Shown piece by piece: positions 22,846-33,062 of a DNA stretch of 64,000 nucleotides. The notes under the pieces were generated by a model that saw nothing but the letters and a program-made list of their open reading frames with translations, searched no databases and had not been told where the DNA came from. A program made the position numbers and the translations under genes. This stretch comes from Erodium maritimum. Its lineage: Eukaryota; Streptophyta; Magnoliopsida; Geraniales; Geraniaceae. How positions within the stretch are numbered: the stretch's first letter is position 1; each line of letters begins with the position of its first letter. Location of the stretch: NCBI GenBank assembly GCA_963921825.1, contig OY997591.1, positions 49,373,825 to 49,437,824 on the forward strand, in the 5' to 3' direction.

Positions 22846-23372
22846 CAGAGCGAGGTCTTGGTGCTAGTGGGCCCTGAGGCGCGGGGCAGGGTTCGGCCCA
22901 CACGGAGAGGACCTATAGCTTGTAGTCTAATTCACCGAGACCCGCCGCCCCCAGCTCTGACGGTCCCAATGCCAGCAACAAAAAGCACTAGGGGGATTGG
23001 GGGGCGATTCTCGCGGGCCAAATCACCCCGGAGAATTCCTCAAAACCTGAACCGGAGTCACAGAGCCCACTGAAAAAGGAGGCAGGGCCGAGATCTATTG
23101 GAGAGAGGAGGGGTGGTGGTGGTGATGGGAATTGCAGACCAGACGAAGGGATACCAGGCGAGACTTGCGGGAGATGATGAGGGGGCATGGCGATCGGATT
23201 AGGAATCGCCGGAACCACAGGAGAGACGGGGATGGGAAGAGGCGTCGAGGGTTGTGGAAAAGTCAGCCACTCTCACCCGTAATTAAACCCCGCATCAAGT
23301 GTGGTCTGCGAGGTCAACCGAATGAGATAGGCGAACACAGAGACAACGAAACCATAACGACGAGACAGACTA

Positions 23373-23786
23373 TGTAAAATTTTTTTAAAACGGGCCACTT
23401 ATATCGGGTCGGGCTTCCACAACTAAAAGGTCAACCTTATTAGTTGGGTGTGGCCCTAGCCTTTATAAGTAGCATTTTATCCTTATATTTTTCCGATGTG
23501 GGTTTATACTTCAACACTCCCCTCACGTGTAGGACTGGACATCTACACGTGGGCCATAGCAGGACTGGACATCTACATATGGACCGGAGACCACAGGGTG
23601 GAGGTGACAAATGGGCCGTGGGCCGAACCAGCTCTGATACCATGTAAATTTTGTTTAAAACGGGCTACTTATATCGGGTCGGACTTCCACAACTAAAATG
23701 TCAACCTTATTAGTTGGCTGTGACCCTAGCCTTTATAAGTAACATTTTATCCTTATATCTTCCCGATGTGGATTTATACTTCAACA
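23373..23786 (-). mobile_element. TRIM (terminal-repeat retrotransposon in miniature), complete
   Basis: A 414-bp element with two 144-bp LTRs (23,373-23,516 and 23,643-23,786) and a 126-bp interior. In element sense each LTR starts TGTTGAAGTATAAA and ends TTTACA. The two differ at roughly a dozen sites. A 5-bp target duplication GACTA flanks it (23,368-23,372 and 23,787-23,791). The primer-binding site next to the 5' LTR matches initiator tRNA-Met, and a purine-rich tract precedes the 3' LTR. It has no coding capacity, so it needs another element's enzymes. It sits inside retroposon B2 and is therefore younger. Confidence 0.92.
23631..23642 (-). other. TRIM primer-binding site (initiator tRNA-Met)
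   Basis: On the minus strand TGGTATCAGAGC directly follows the 5' LTR end. It is complementary to the 3' end of plant initiator tRNA-Met, the usual primer for plant LTR elements. The same 12-mer serves the Copia and Gypsy elements in this window. Confidence 0.92.
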
Positions 23787-23843
23787 GACTAAAATAGGCT
23801 CTCAGACCGAGAGAGGAAAAAAGAAATTTGTCCACAAAAATAC

Positions 23844-24291
23844 TTTTAGAATCTCTACTTGAGAAGGAGAAACATAATTGAATTTGATGAAGAAAAAAAA
23901 AGTGTTTTTATTTTTGCGATATTTGCACGTGCGAGGGGAATGGTGACACGTGGGAGTGGGCCCAAGGGAGGTGGGAGTGGCGGCGGGGAATATTTGTAAG
24001 CCGCGTGCCTTAAAGAGGAACCGGGAAAGTGGTCCCGAGGAGTTAAGGAGCTGCCACGTGTTGGGCCATAAAGTGAGGGACTTAATAGAAAAAGATGGAG
24101 TTGGGCCCAGGTTCTGCATAGAATTAGAGGCTTCCTAGACGGAAGCACTCACAGCCGCAACCATTGAAATAGCTCAGGCTCCTCTTTTATCTCATTTACA
24201 CTTTCACGTATGTATCACTTATGTCTTGGTAGGGGGCAACCATGAAAGTTTAGCCAATTGAATAATGTGTGCATAATTATAACGAATGTGC
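23844..24291. other. Gene-less stretch with three G-box palindromes
   Basis: No gene is recognised. CACGTG occurs at 23,926-23,931, 23,947-23,952 and 24,055-24,060, in a GC-richer patch (23,925-24,130) unlike its AT-rich surroundings. Two further CACGTG sites lie in the TRIM interior (23,524 and 23,546). This could be an old promoter or leader fragment. The open frames here have no domain. Confidence 0.35.
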
Positions 24292-24305
24292 AATTTCATG
24301 GTCTT

Positions 24306-26341
24306 GTTTAGAGCAAAAGGTGCAATATTATTAATATGAGTAGATTATATAATCGTGCTTCGAGGAATAGGCTCGTTGATCACTAGAAAGTTAGTATGAG
24401 CAAATAACGGTCTTCTGAGCCTTTTAATATCAGAATAGCACAGACGGTATTGTGAATCCCCATGAGCAAAGAGAGAAGATGGGGAGAGGGGACGGGGGTA
24501 CAAGAGATCATGTGGGACCTCGACGGTAATGGTGATGGTGGGAGGCAAAGCATCATCTGGGGACCCCTCCCAAGGCCAGTCCCTGCTGCTCCGACGATGC
24601 CTCATTCCTCCCGGCGGGGCTTCTTCCACGCAAGTGACAAGTCGTCCCACCCAGTTTCAGGTGTAGCCCTCTTCAGATGTCCAGCAGTTGTTCCCCCACA
24701 GACCATGCGAGCTGGAACTTCAACAATTTGCGCTTCTGGCCGGGAGCGTCCCCTATCTCTAACCCCACCATGCTGGAAGGGTAGAGGGTCAATAGTCCAG
24801 CCAACAGGATGACCAAATCCTGCCCTTATGATCTTCCCGTGTACAAAAGAACACGTGAGATGGTGGCTTTATACGGGCACTAGGATAGCATCCCAATTGG
24901 GCAGTCGAGGACCCAAATTAGGTATCAGGACCATTGTTACGCCGACTCCCCAATGGTGAGAAAACCTAGCAGTAGGTATTGGGTCCAATGTCACCGATCG
25001 TGGTGCGGCGTCCACAGGTTCTCTGCCCCGATCAATGACTGCTCCAACCTGGGCCTCCGGTTAGTGATTGCGTTTCCGAGGCCGAGGTCCCCCCACCGGG
25101 ACAAACCGTAGCAGGCCCTTCCGGTACGCCGGGAGATGACATTGCGGGTATCGTCTTGAGGAAACCGACCTAACCAGCCTACAAACCCTATCCACCTATG
25201 GTACCATAGCCTCCGCCCTCGCAGCACGGGGCGGAGAACCGCCGAGTCGTTGAGAAGAACCGCCGAGGCATTGAGTAGCTCCGGGTGTGGACCTGTCGGA
25301 GGAAAGTCATGCTCTCGTCCGTCTCCACATCCATCGTCGGGTGGTCCATTGTGACGAGGTCTCCACCTTGCTCCAACGCATCCCGTAGCCGTCACTAGTC
25401 CATCCCCAAGTCCGGGCCTTCACCGTCGTGACCACGACAGACACCGAGTACTCTGTCACGTCCCTCAATACACCCACCGGAAGACGAGGAGGCATGGATC
25501 TCAGCGGCTCCGGCGTTGGCTGAACCTTAGAGCGGCCGGCAGGTAATCTAGATACCAAAGCAAGGTCGTGGTGTGCCCTGGCCGATGGACCTCGGGTCAG
25601 GAGAGGAGGGAGCCCATGGCCAGGGGCATAGGCCGGAACCCTAGGCCCGACGTCAAGCCCCCAAGCACCAGAGCAAGGTCGTAATGATGAAGGACATCAC
25701 GTTGATGGTGGTGAGCCCTGAGAACCGGGTTAGGGTTCGGTCCCTGTGGAGGGGACCTGTAACTTGGAGCAAAAGCCTCCGAGAACCTCTGCCTCCACCG
25801 CCGACTCACCGAATCCCGACGACAAATAACCACAACAGGGGGAGTGGAGAGCAATCCGTGCGGAACATAGTATCCCGTCGACCCCACCGAATCCGACGCC
25901 GATTCCGCTGAAGCCGTCTTGGGAGGAGTCGGGGCCGAGATATGTGGGGGGGGGGGGGGGGGGGGGGGGATGGTAGGAGGATGAGGGGGCCTGCAGACCA
26001 CCTTGAGTAGAGAGGTCAGGCAGCACCAGCGGAGAGGGAGGAGGAGTCATGGTGATCGGATAGGGAGTCGACAAAGCCACTAGAGAGACGGGAAGAGGAA
26101 GAGGCGTCGAGGGTTGTGGGATAACCAACCACTCCCATCCGTATTTGAACCCTGACCAGGTGTGGTCTGCGAGGAGGTCAACTGGATGGGACTGTCGAAC
26201 ATGGGGAAGGCAAAACCGACAACCCCATGCGGCGCGACAGCGGCGGCGGCAGAAGGAAGCTTCATAGCGGCGAGGACATGCTAGGGGTAGGGTAGGCTCT
26301 TAAGACGAGAGATAATTTTTATTATCCCGACTTTAACTCAG
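24306..26341 (-). mobile_element. Retroposon family B copy B3, with 14-bp target-site duplication
   Basis: Flanked by AATTTCATGGTCTT (24,292-24,305) and AATTTCATAGTCTT (26,342-26,355), a 14-bp repeat with one mismatch. The terminal T run has decayed. It is about 2.04 kb and the longest family-B copy. The 3' region shares the ggggacccctcccaaggcc block with B2. On the minus strand, frames near 26,080-26,265 (GSGWLSHNPRRL, also recognisable in B2 as ESGWLFHNPRRL) and 25,307-25,558 are conserved with B2. No LINE enzyme domain is present. A run of over 20 G lies at 25,948-25,969. Confidence 0.75.
25307..25558 (-). pseudogene. Family-B conserved frame (B3 copy), unknown protein
   Basis: An 83-residue minus-strand frame with PPRLPVGVLRDVTEYS, then ARTWGWTSDGYGMRWSKVETSS and RRWMWRRTRA. 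It matches the B2 frame at 22,531-22,845 in order and spacing, with substitutions but no indels across about 55 residues. The frame continues in pieces on both sides with stops between. Function unknown. Confidence 0.45.
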
Positions 26342-26385
26342 AATTTCATAGTCTTTGGAACTCAATTCATAGGTAATATATATAA

Positions 26386-28350
26386 TTTTTTTTGAACGAT
26401 AGTTACCAACTTAGCCAATATGAAGAGAGGGTCTCCGAAAGATCTCTTTTCACAAACTCTATGACAAAACTACACCTAGTTTTAAAGAAAACAATAAAAA
26501 AAACTATTAAGTCAATATTGTTGAGAACAGTTTAAGATAGTGCATAAACACTGCTTGATTCTATGGGGAGGACTCTTCTCGCCGAGAGGAGTGCGACCGA
26601 ACCTTAATTCAACAGTATCAGAGAGAGGATATGCTTTAGTTAGGAACCCCTTCCAAGTATGGTTCCTGAAGCACGGGTTGTCTATCATTCCTCCTGGCGA
26701 GGCTGCTTACCATCCATCGCCTAATCTTCATGGGGTTCTCTTGCTAAACCCCTCTTCATCCTTGGCACCCCAGGTAAGATAGCCCTTGGGTTGACAACTG
26801 ACCCACCTGACGAGGGTTGGTCGATCTCCCAAGTTCTTCAGCCCGGATCTCCGACCCAATCCACTGTACCACATGGGTTAGGTATAGTGTTCGGGGTTAC
26901 AATTGGTCCCCTTCCCCGAGGTAAGGGATCCTTAGGTGTCGCGTTCGAGGTCAAAGCCGCAAACCCTGGTGGGATGACCGGGGACTCCATGATCTCCCAA
27001 TCTGTAGCATAGTTCTTGTCTTGATGATCTGCCTTGAACTCCAGATCGAGGCGTCAAAGCGAGGGATCACAGGCGTCTCCCAGTCATACTCCCAAACCCC
27101 ATGACCAATACTCACATAGTTGAAGCAGAAATTGGGCAACTTAGTATAAGTCATGAGACCCGGACCGGATCCAGGAACTCCTAAAACCGCATGAGGAGAG
27201 ATTGGCGTGGGGACGCTCCAGAGAGTGCCAGAAACGGACCTTGACCTCCCCTCCCCAACAAAGACCCCATTGGTCACAATGGACATCCACGTAAACTCCC
27301 AAAGCGACTCCAATGGTCTCCCTATCCGTTTTTGTCTGTACCAATGATGGTAAGCCTTTGGCATGGACCCAAACTACAGACGATCCAAACAGGGAGGATC
27401 TCGGGCCATTAGGTCGATGTTCCCAAGAAATAACGGGTGACCATCAAAACACTAGGGCTCGTTTCCACGAACCCATATCCGAGCCTCCTGAGACTCAAAA
27501 TAGAATGTGAATATGACCGGTTCAACATCCTTGACGAACAAACCTGATGTCGAGCGACCATATGCCTTGGTAATGATCCTAAGTATGACGTCCTTCAGGG
27601 GAGGCCCTAGGTTAGCAGTTTCCTTAGCATGCCAAAGTTTGGGCGAGCTAGAATAGTCGGGTCTACTGGGTTGAATGGGAATACCACCTACATGTCCTCC
27701 TCTTCCTCAAGAGAACATATGGAGAGGCTCTTCTACAGGCTAGCCATGGGTGAACTCACTAAGCGCGGGGGCACCAGGACAAACAGGGCCGACAAGTCAA
27801 TAGGTATCAGAGAAATGTCCCTTCAATAGGACACCGTGCCCTTGCCTAGTAGAAGTGGAATCACCAGAGCAGTTGCAAGGGATGAGGGCGAGATCGGAAC
27901 ATGTAGTGATGTTCATGTCCCACCCTTCAAAGACTCAAGACCGTCTCAAAAAAGCAGGTTAGAATCCATCTTAGGGTTACTTGGGGTGGAAGTTAGGGAT
28001 AGGGTTTTCACAAGTGGCCCCCACTTTGGTTTGAATGGAGAGGGGCATCGAAAGAGTTACGATCGGGGAGAATGACATGATGGAAATGGTGGTAATTGGT
28101 GAAGGAAGTGGTTGAGAGGGGGTGGAGTCGGATTGAGAGAGTTTGGGTTTTCTTTAATGTCGTGCCTTAAGAGGGATGATAACCTCGTGTGAGGGACACG
28201 ACGAGGGGAAGGTTAGGCCAATAATCAAGTACAGTGAAGATAACGACATTGGTGGTACAGACGGTGATGAGACAACAGCAGTGGCTGTTGGTGCTGCGGC
28301 TGTAGAGGAAGAAAACATCGTAGCTAGTCTAGTGATTCCTCAGTTGAGGC
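26386..28350 (-). mobile_element. ORF1-only retroposon family C copy C2
   Basis: It starts on the plus strand with a T run (26,386-26,393) and has the family-C block gtgcataaacactg at 26,540-26,553. Its minus-strand body encodes a clear LINE ORF1 piece (26,951-27,364), followed by more broken frames to about 28,320. No ORF2 lies between this frame and the tail. The right boundary is uncertain because of the GA microsatellite, and I found no TSD. Confidence 0.65.
26951..27364 (-). pseudogene. LINE ORF1-type relic with a ruined zinc knuckle
   Basis: A 137-residue frame reading PKAYHHWYRQKRIGRPLESLW, typical of the plant LINE ORF1 RNA-binding region, then GLMTYTKLPNFCFNYVSIGH and GVWEYD. In the knuckle the first Cys and the His remain, but the second and fourth ligands are Tyr. 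Both changes are TGT to TAT, the G-to-A class expected from deamination of methylated cytosine on the other strand. ORF1 binds the element RNA; this copy could not. Confidence 0.65.
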
Positions 28351-28355
28351 ATACG

Positions 28356-28358
<3 letters not shown>

Positions 28359-28430
<72 letters not shown>

Positions 28431-28443
28431 AGAGAGAGAGAGA
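28359..28443 (+). repeat. (GA)n microsatellite
   Basis: About 85 bases of nearly pure GA dinucleotides, with a small ggagggag interruption near the right end. The open frame across it is an artefact. Confidence 0.95.
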
Positions 28444-28496
28444 TTTATTTATTTTCTATGACTATACGATCTTTAGATAATCAATTATAAAGCTCT

Positions 28497-31400
28497 ATTT
28501 TTTTAACGAAAGTGCTACATATATTATTAAGCAAAAGAGAAAGGACGAATATATAAAATAGGCGACCGTTATCTCTCATTCATAAGCTCTGAAATACCTG
28601 TCGAAGATAAATTTGGTTATGAAATTAAAATAGAAACTACGATAAGGGAAAATATGTAAAGACATAACCAACTGTAGAAAACTCTGTCTAGGATAGTGCC
28701 TAAACACTGATTTATCCCATGATGAGGACTCGTTTCTCGTGAGGAGTGTGATCCAGATGTCTCAATAGAAAGTTGAGGAATCATGGCTAGATTCAGGGGG
28801 CCCTTCCTCCCTATTGCCCTGAAACTCTACTCGCCAATCATTGGATATGGCAAGGTTGTTTACATGCACTCGCTTGATCTTCAAATGATTCGTCTGCAAA
28901 TGCCCTCTTTTGGGACACATCTCTGACCAAGGCAGCAACTAATGCGTATGAGGGCCCTATCATAGGACCACATTGTTGGGTCTCGATGGAGGGTATGCAC
29001 ACATACTTGCAGCGGAAATAAATCGAGACCATGTCATAGAACACTACCAAATATTAGATAAACAAGAGAATACACAATATGGATGTTTCCTTACCAATTA
29101 GTTCAAGAAAAGGAAGAGAACACCAAAGAGACGATGATCGGCTTGAGTCTCCAAGACGCCTACGTATCCGATTAGAATCAAAGCCTCGTAGTTCTTCTTT
29201 AGATGACTCAAGAACACAAATGGAGAGAATTACACCTTGTTGACCGAAATTACCAAGAGAGGGAGAGAGAGTTGTGTTCCTATTCTTGTCTTGTGTTTTG
29301 TTATATGAAAAAGATGACTTAAACCATCAATATAATCAACAACTACCAAGGACAAGTAAGGCGTGAAACATGGTGTGAAGCAAGACAAGTATGGTGCTAA
29401 GTTTGGCCAGACAAGATGGGGTTAGGTGGTGAATCACCCACACCTTAATCCTTGTCTTGCTTACTTAGTACTAATTAATCAAGACTTGATTAATTAGTTC
29501 CATGGGCCTTGGTTGCATGAACATTTCATGGGCCTCTTGGAACATGGCCCATGGCCATTCCCAACAAGGTCCCGTGACGTGCTCATCGCCTCCAGGCCTT
29601 CCATACCGGAAATGTCCAACATTATCCGACGTGATCAATCCAAGACTCCAAGCCTTTTCTCGATCCGCAAAGTCCTATTCACTTACAGGCACATGACCCA
29701 AAACCCAGTTTTGGTCATGTCCCGAGAAAACTCTCTTTTGGCCATTCTCCGTAAATGTGTCAATGAGTTTCATCCTTCGGTGTGACCCTTAGGTTTATGC
29801 ATGTGAATAGATCAACGTAAAATCTCATTTTACTTGATCCTATATAAGTGGAAACTAACGAGACTTTAGTATTTCCTGACACTGCATAGCGAATCGACCC
29901 AATCGATTCTAACTTTTTCGTCGTCCTTGTCATTATCCTTTTATCACCGATATCTTGATTGAGATAAGGCATAGAGCCGTCATCCTTATTATTCTCAATC
30001 ACTATTCCTTGATATGTGAGATGACTGAATATACGATACCCAGTATCGTGTGCATGCCCATGCTTTTCTTTCAGTCGCTCTCGATCAATCCCTTAGCCGT
30101 CTTTCATGACACTCATGCAGTCTGTCCCCAAGGCAATCCTGGAAATTATGGAAACCCTGTCACAGGCAACGTTGGGTTCAGGTCAAACTCAGTTGTTTAC
30201 TGCATAGGAATCACAAAGACTCCTTGGTCTAAGGATACATGACAAGCTACGACAATGAATATGTTCATGACTTGATCTATGGCATATATTCATGTCGGGT
30301 CATCCAATATCATGTCCCACATGATATCTATGATCAGACTCCGGAATCTCATTCCAATGACTAATATAACGTAAGTCATGAAGAGCCATATTTCATACTA
30401 GTCGCTTCTAGTGAAGATTTGTTGACTAGGGACCCATCGAGTGTGATCTATCTCGATCTATGTTTTTATTCGCATTGTGGGCATAGATCAGAACACACAT
30501 CGATATATTACTCCAACACATTAGTAATATAAAGCCGTTTTAATTTGGTTGCTAATGATGATACATACATTTGGACATTTATGATTGAACTACGGGCACT
30601 AAGACTAACACACATGTCCTTCCGAATTATTGAAGAACTCAATTCCAAGTCTCATTCAGCCTTCCTATCTATGAGTTAGGTATGATGTATGGTGTTACTT
30701 GGGATACCATCCCTGAATGTGGTGGGGATTTAGCTAAGATGTTTGGTGTCACATGCTCAAATCCTAGAGGACACCCTAGGTATTGGTGTGGAGTTTTGAC
30801 AAGTCGATTGCAAAGTTATATCCCAATGTATCTATCTTCTCCACAACCAAAGACATATCAAACATGGGTTGTCCCGGAGTCTCCATGTCACATTCCCGTA
30901 CTACATTCCCTATACATCCATAGTTGAAGAAAAAGACATGCAACCTCTCATAAGTAAAACTTATTCTTACCGGCTGCTGGAACTCCTAAAATTGGAGCTC
31001 CATTGAGTATAGAAAAGGGAGATCCAGAGACATCAATAAGGCGACCTGAACTTTGCTTCCCCAAACGAATACTCATTGATCACACGATACTTGCACACAT
31101 TCTCCTAGGGTGTTTCCTATCAAAGTCCTCATAGCTTAGGTCATAACCAAATGCAGGATGCCTATAGCTTTGACCCATAACTAAATTCGGTTCAGACGAG
31201 GGATTGACACCTCTTCTGGGTCAATGATATCTCTTAAGATTAGCGGGGCCTTATCGAAGCTCCAGGGTTCGCCTTGTCGGACCCAATCACTAGCTTCTTA
31301 AGAACCGAAATAAAGTGTGAACGTTCCTGGATCCATATCCTTAATCACAAGCCCTGGTACAAATATGCCCCAAGCTCTGTTGACCATCTTCATCATAATA

Positions 31401-32120
31401 TTCTTTTTGTATGATTTGTTCGTAAGCAGCATGCCGACCATACCAAATCATCGGCATGCAAGGGCCGACAGAGTTATCGGAGTGAATGGAACCTCAATAA
31501 TGACAGCCTTGTCCACATACAAGAGTATGACGGCAATTCTTCCTGTAGGTCATCCGTTGTCGTCAGGGGGGTGGCCGTGAAAAGGGACGACATCGACGAT
31601 AGGAGGGAGAGAGTGGTGGAAAAGCCCGCCGACGTCGAGATAATCCATATCGGAAGCCTTTGATGGTCAGGGACACCAACAGTTGTGATCGAAGGCCGAG
31701 AGACGCTTAGAAGCGCTCCATAGCTCGAGCTTTCCGAAGACGTGTTGGTTTAGAGAAAAACTTCAGTAGTGGTTGTCGTGCGACTTTCGTCAGGGACAAT
31801 GATAGTTTACGAACAGCTGTAAACTAGACTAAACCGTGGATAAGAAGCAACAATGTGGTTGGCTCAGTGTGGGATCTCATGCTGTCGGAGAAGACTTGCA
31901 TAAATTTGGTTTGGGTTTTGGTCGGAGAAATTTCCGAGTTCTCTGTAACGTGATAAAGTCTGAAAAGAACCGTGATAGTACTGTTGCAAGGCTTCCATTG
32001 ACGACGGGGAGGTCAAGAGAGACGGAGAAGTCACGAGGGAAACAAAAACGTTAGTTGATGATGGTATCGGTAACATTAAGGAGCTAGAAACAATTCAAAG
32101 GCTAGAGAGCTTCCTATGTA
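28497..32120 (-). mobile_element. ORF1-only retroposon family C copy C3, split by a solo Copia LTR
   Basis: Flanked by an exact 11-bp repeat, TATAAAGCTCT, at 28,486-28,496 and 32,121-32,131. A T run opens it on the plus strand. It carries the family-C block near 28,696. Removing the solo LTR and its TSD leaves about 1.98 kb. On the minus strand near 30,895-30,970 it reads FTYERLHVFFFNYGCIGN then VVRECD, a decayed ORF1 zinc knuckle (first two Cys and the His lost, last Cys kept). No ORF2 is present. Confidence 0.75.
28974..30610 (-). mobile_element. Solo LTR of the 1.69-kb Copia family
   Basis: On the plus strand it starts TGTTGGGTCTCG and ends AAGACTAACA, so the LTR lies on the minus strand. 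A 5-bp duplication CACAT flanks it (28,969-28,973 and 30,611-30,615). It aligns end to end with the LTRs at 39,046, 45,811 and 53,395 but is shorter (1,637 bp) and clearly more diverged. A solo LTR is what recombination between two LTRs of one insertion leaves behind. Confidence 0.9.
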
Positions 32121-32131
32121 TATAAAGCTCT

Positions 32132-33062
32132 TGAACGTCTGCCATCTGTTTATTTTATTGAAATATATTCAATTAAATAATCACACTTCATAATTAGCTT
32201 TGTACTTGTCACCATAAAACAGTGTACACGTTCAACAATAATACACGGTACTTAAGAACCACGTTGTTAATGTGACACCAAAGTTATGTGAAATTTAATG
32301 TTCGAATCTTAATTAATTACATATGCATGGATGCATGAGATTAAGGCCTAGTCAGACTGAATGTTAGATATCAACAAAAAATTGTTTTAACTTCATTGTT
32401 ATAATATATAATCTTTTGTTGGAACAAAAATTTAGTTGCAGATATTGTAGAAATGACTGGTTCTTTGATTAATGTCCATTCAGAATCTTTCGTTCCATAC
32501 AAAATGACAAGGGCTCTAGCTTTTATTCACCCCACAAAGGTTTTGTTTGAGTCCCTTCCTCCTTCGTCTCGCAGGCATTGGTGGCTGTCACGGCTTCGGC
32601 CATGACAACTATCGGTGGATCCTCTCCTCTATCCTCCCTTTGCTCAGTTTCCCCCTCGTCTTTGCCGTTCGGAGGTCTTCTCCCTTTCTTGTTTCCTTCC
32701 CTACTTGCCCCTCTCTCCTCCTACTCTCAGAATTGCGGTCGGACCTGTTTCGCCGGTTAATCTTCTCCTCCGACCCTCGAGATGTTCAGATATAGGGTGG
32801 GAGCCCTTTCCCCGAAGATTGGGCAGATCTGACGCCTCTTTCGCTCCCCCTGCCCTGCCTCTTCGCTCTGATCTTCCCAGGTGAATTTCTTTGAAGCGCT
32901 CCCTCTTCGGCAGCTTAGCTCTCTCAGACCTTGTGTGGGACAAACTTCTACGTCCTCTTCGGTATGGATCTTTGAAGATTTGGGTCTCGGCTCCTCTCTG
33001 CTTGGCTGGCCGCGTCTTCGCCGTCGTCTCACCTTTGGATTTGGTCTTTCTCGGGCCAAATC
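32132..33062. other. No gene recognised; pyrimidine-rich block next to Gypsy-1
   Basis: Bases 32,132-32,540 are AT-rich with nothing recognised. Bases 32,547-33,062 are CT-rich and coding-like on both strands, but no frame has a known domain. The composition recalls a LINE 5' leader. It could belong to the LINE seen again at 52,938, but I have no direct evidence. Confidence 0.25.

Larger units (their letters stand above)
21763..23832 (-). mobile_element. Retroposon family B copy B2, interrupted by a TRIM
   Basis: Flanks are an 11-bp direct repeat with one mismatch: CACGAAAATAC at 21,752-21,762 and CACAAAAATAC at 23,833-23,843. It starts on the plus strand with a T run. Without the TRIM and its TSD the insertion is about 1.65 kb. 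The 3' 280 bp are closely similar to B3 and B1. The body encodes a broken minus-strand frame whose block at about 22,590-22,790 (PPRLPVG…TWGW…GMRW…VETSS) is conserved in B3. No endonuclease or reverse transcriptase is present. Confidence 0.75.

Noticed and set aside
28176-28490. A 104-residue frame ending in a long Arg-Glu repeat
   Set aside because: The repeat is the translation of the GA microsatellite; the rest has no domain.
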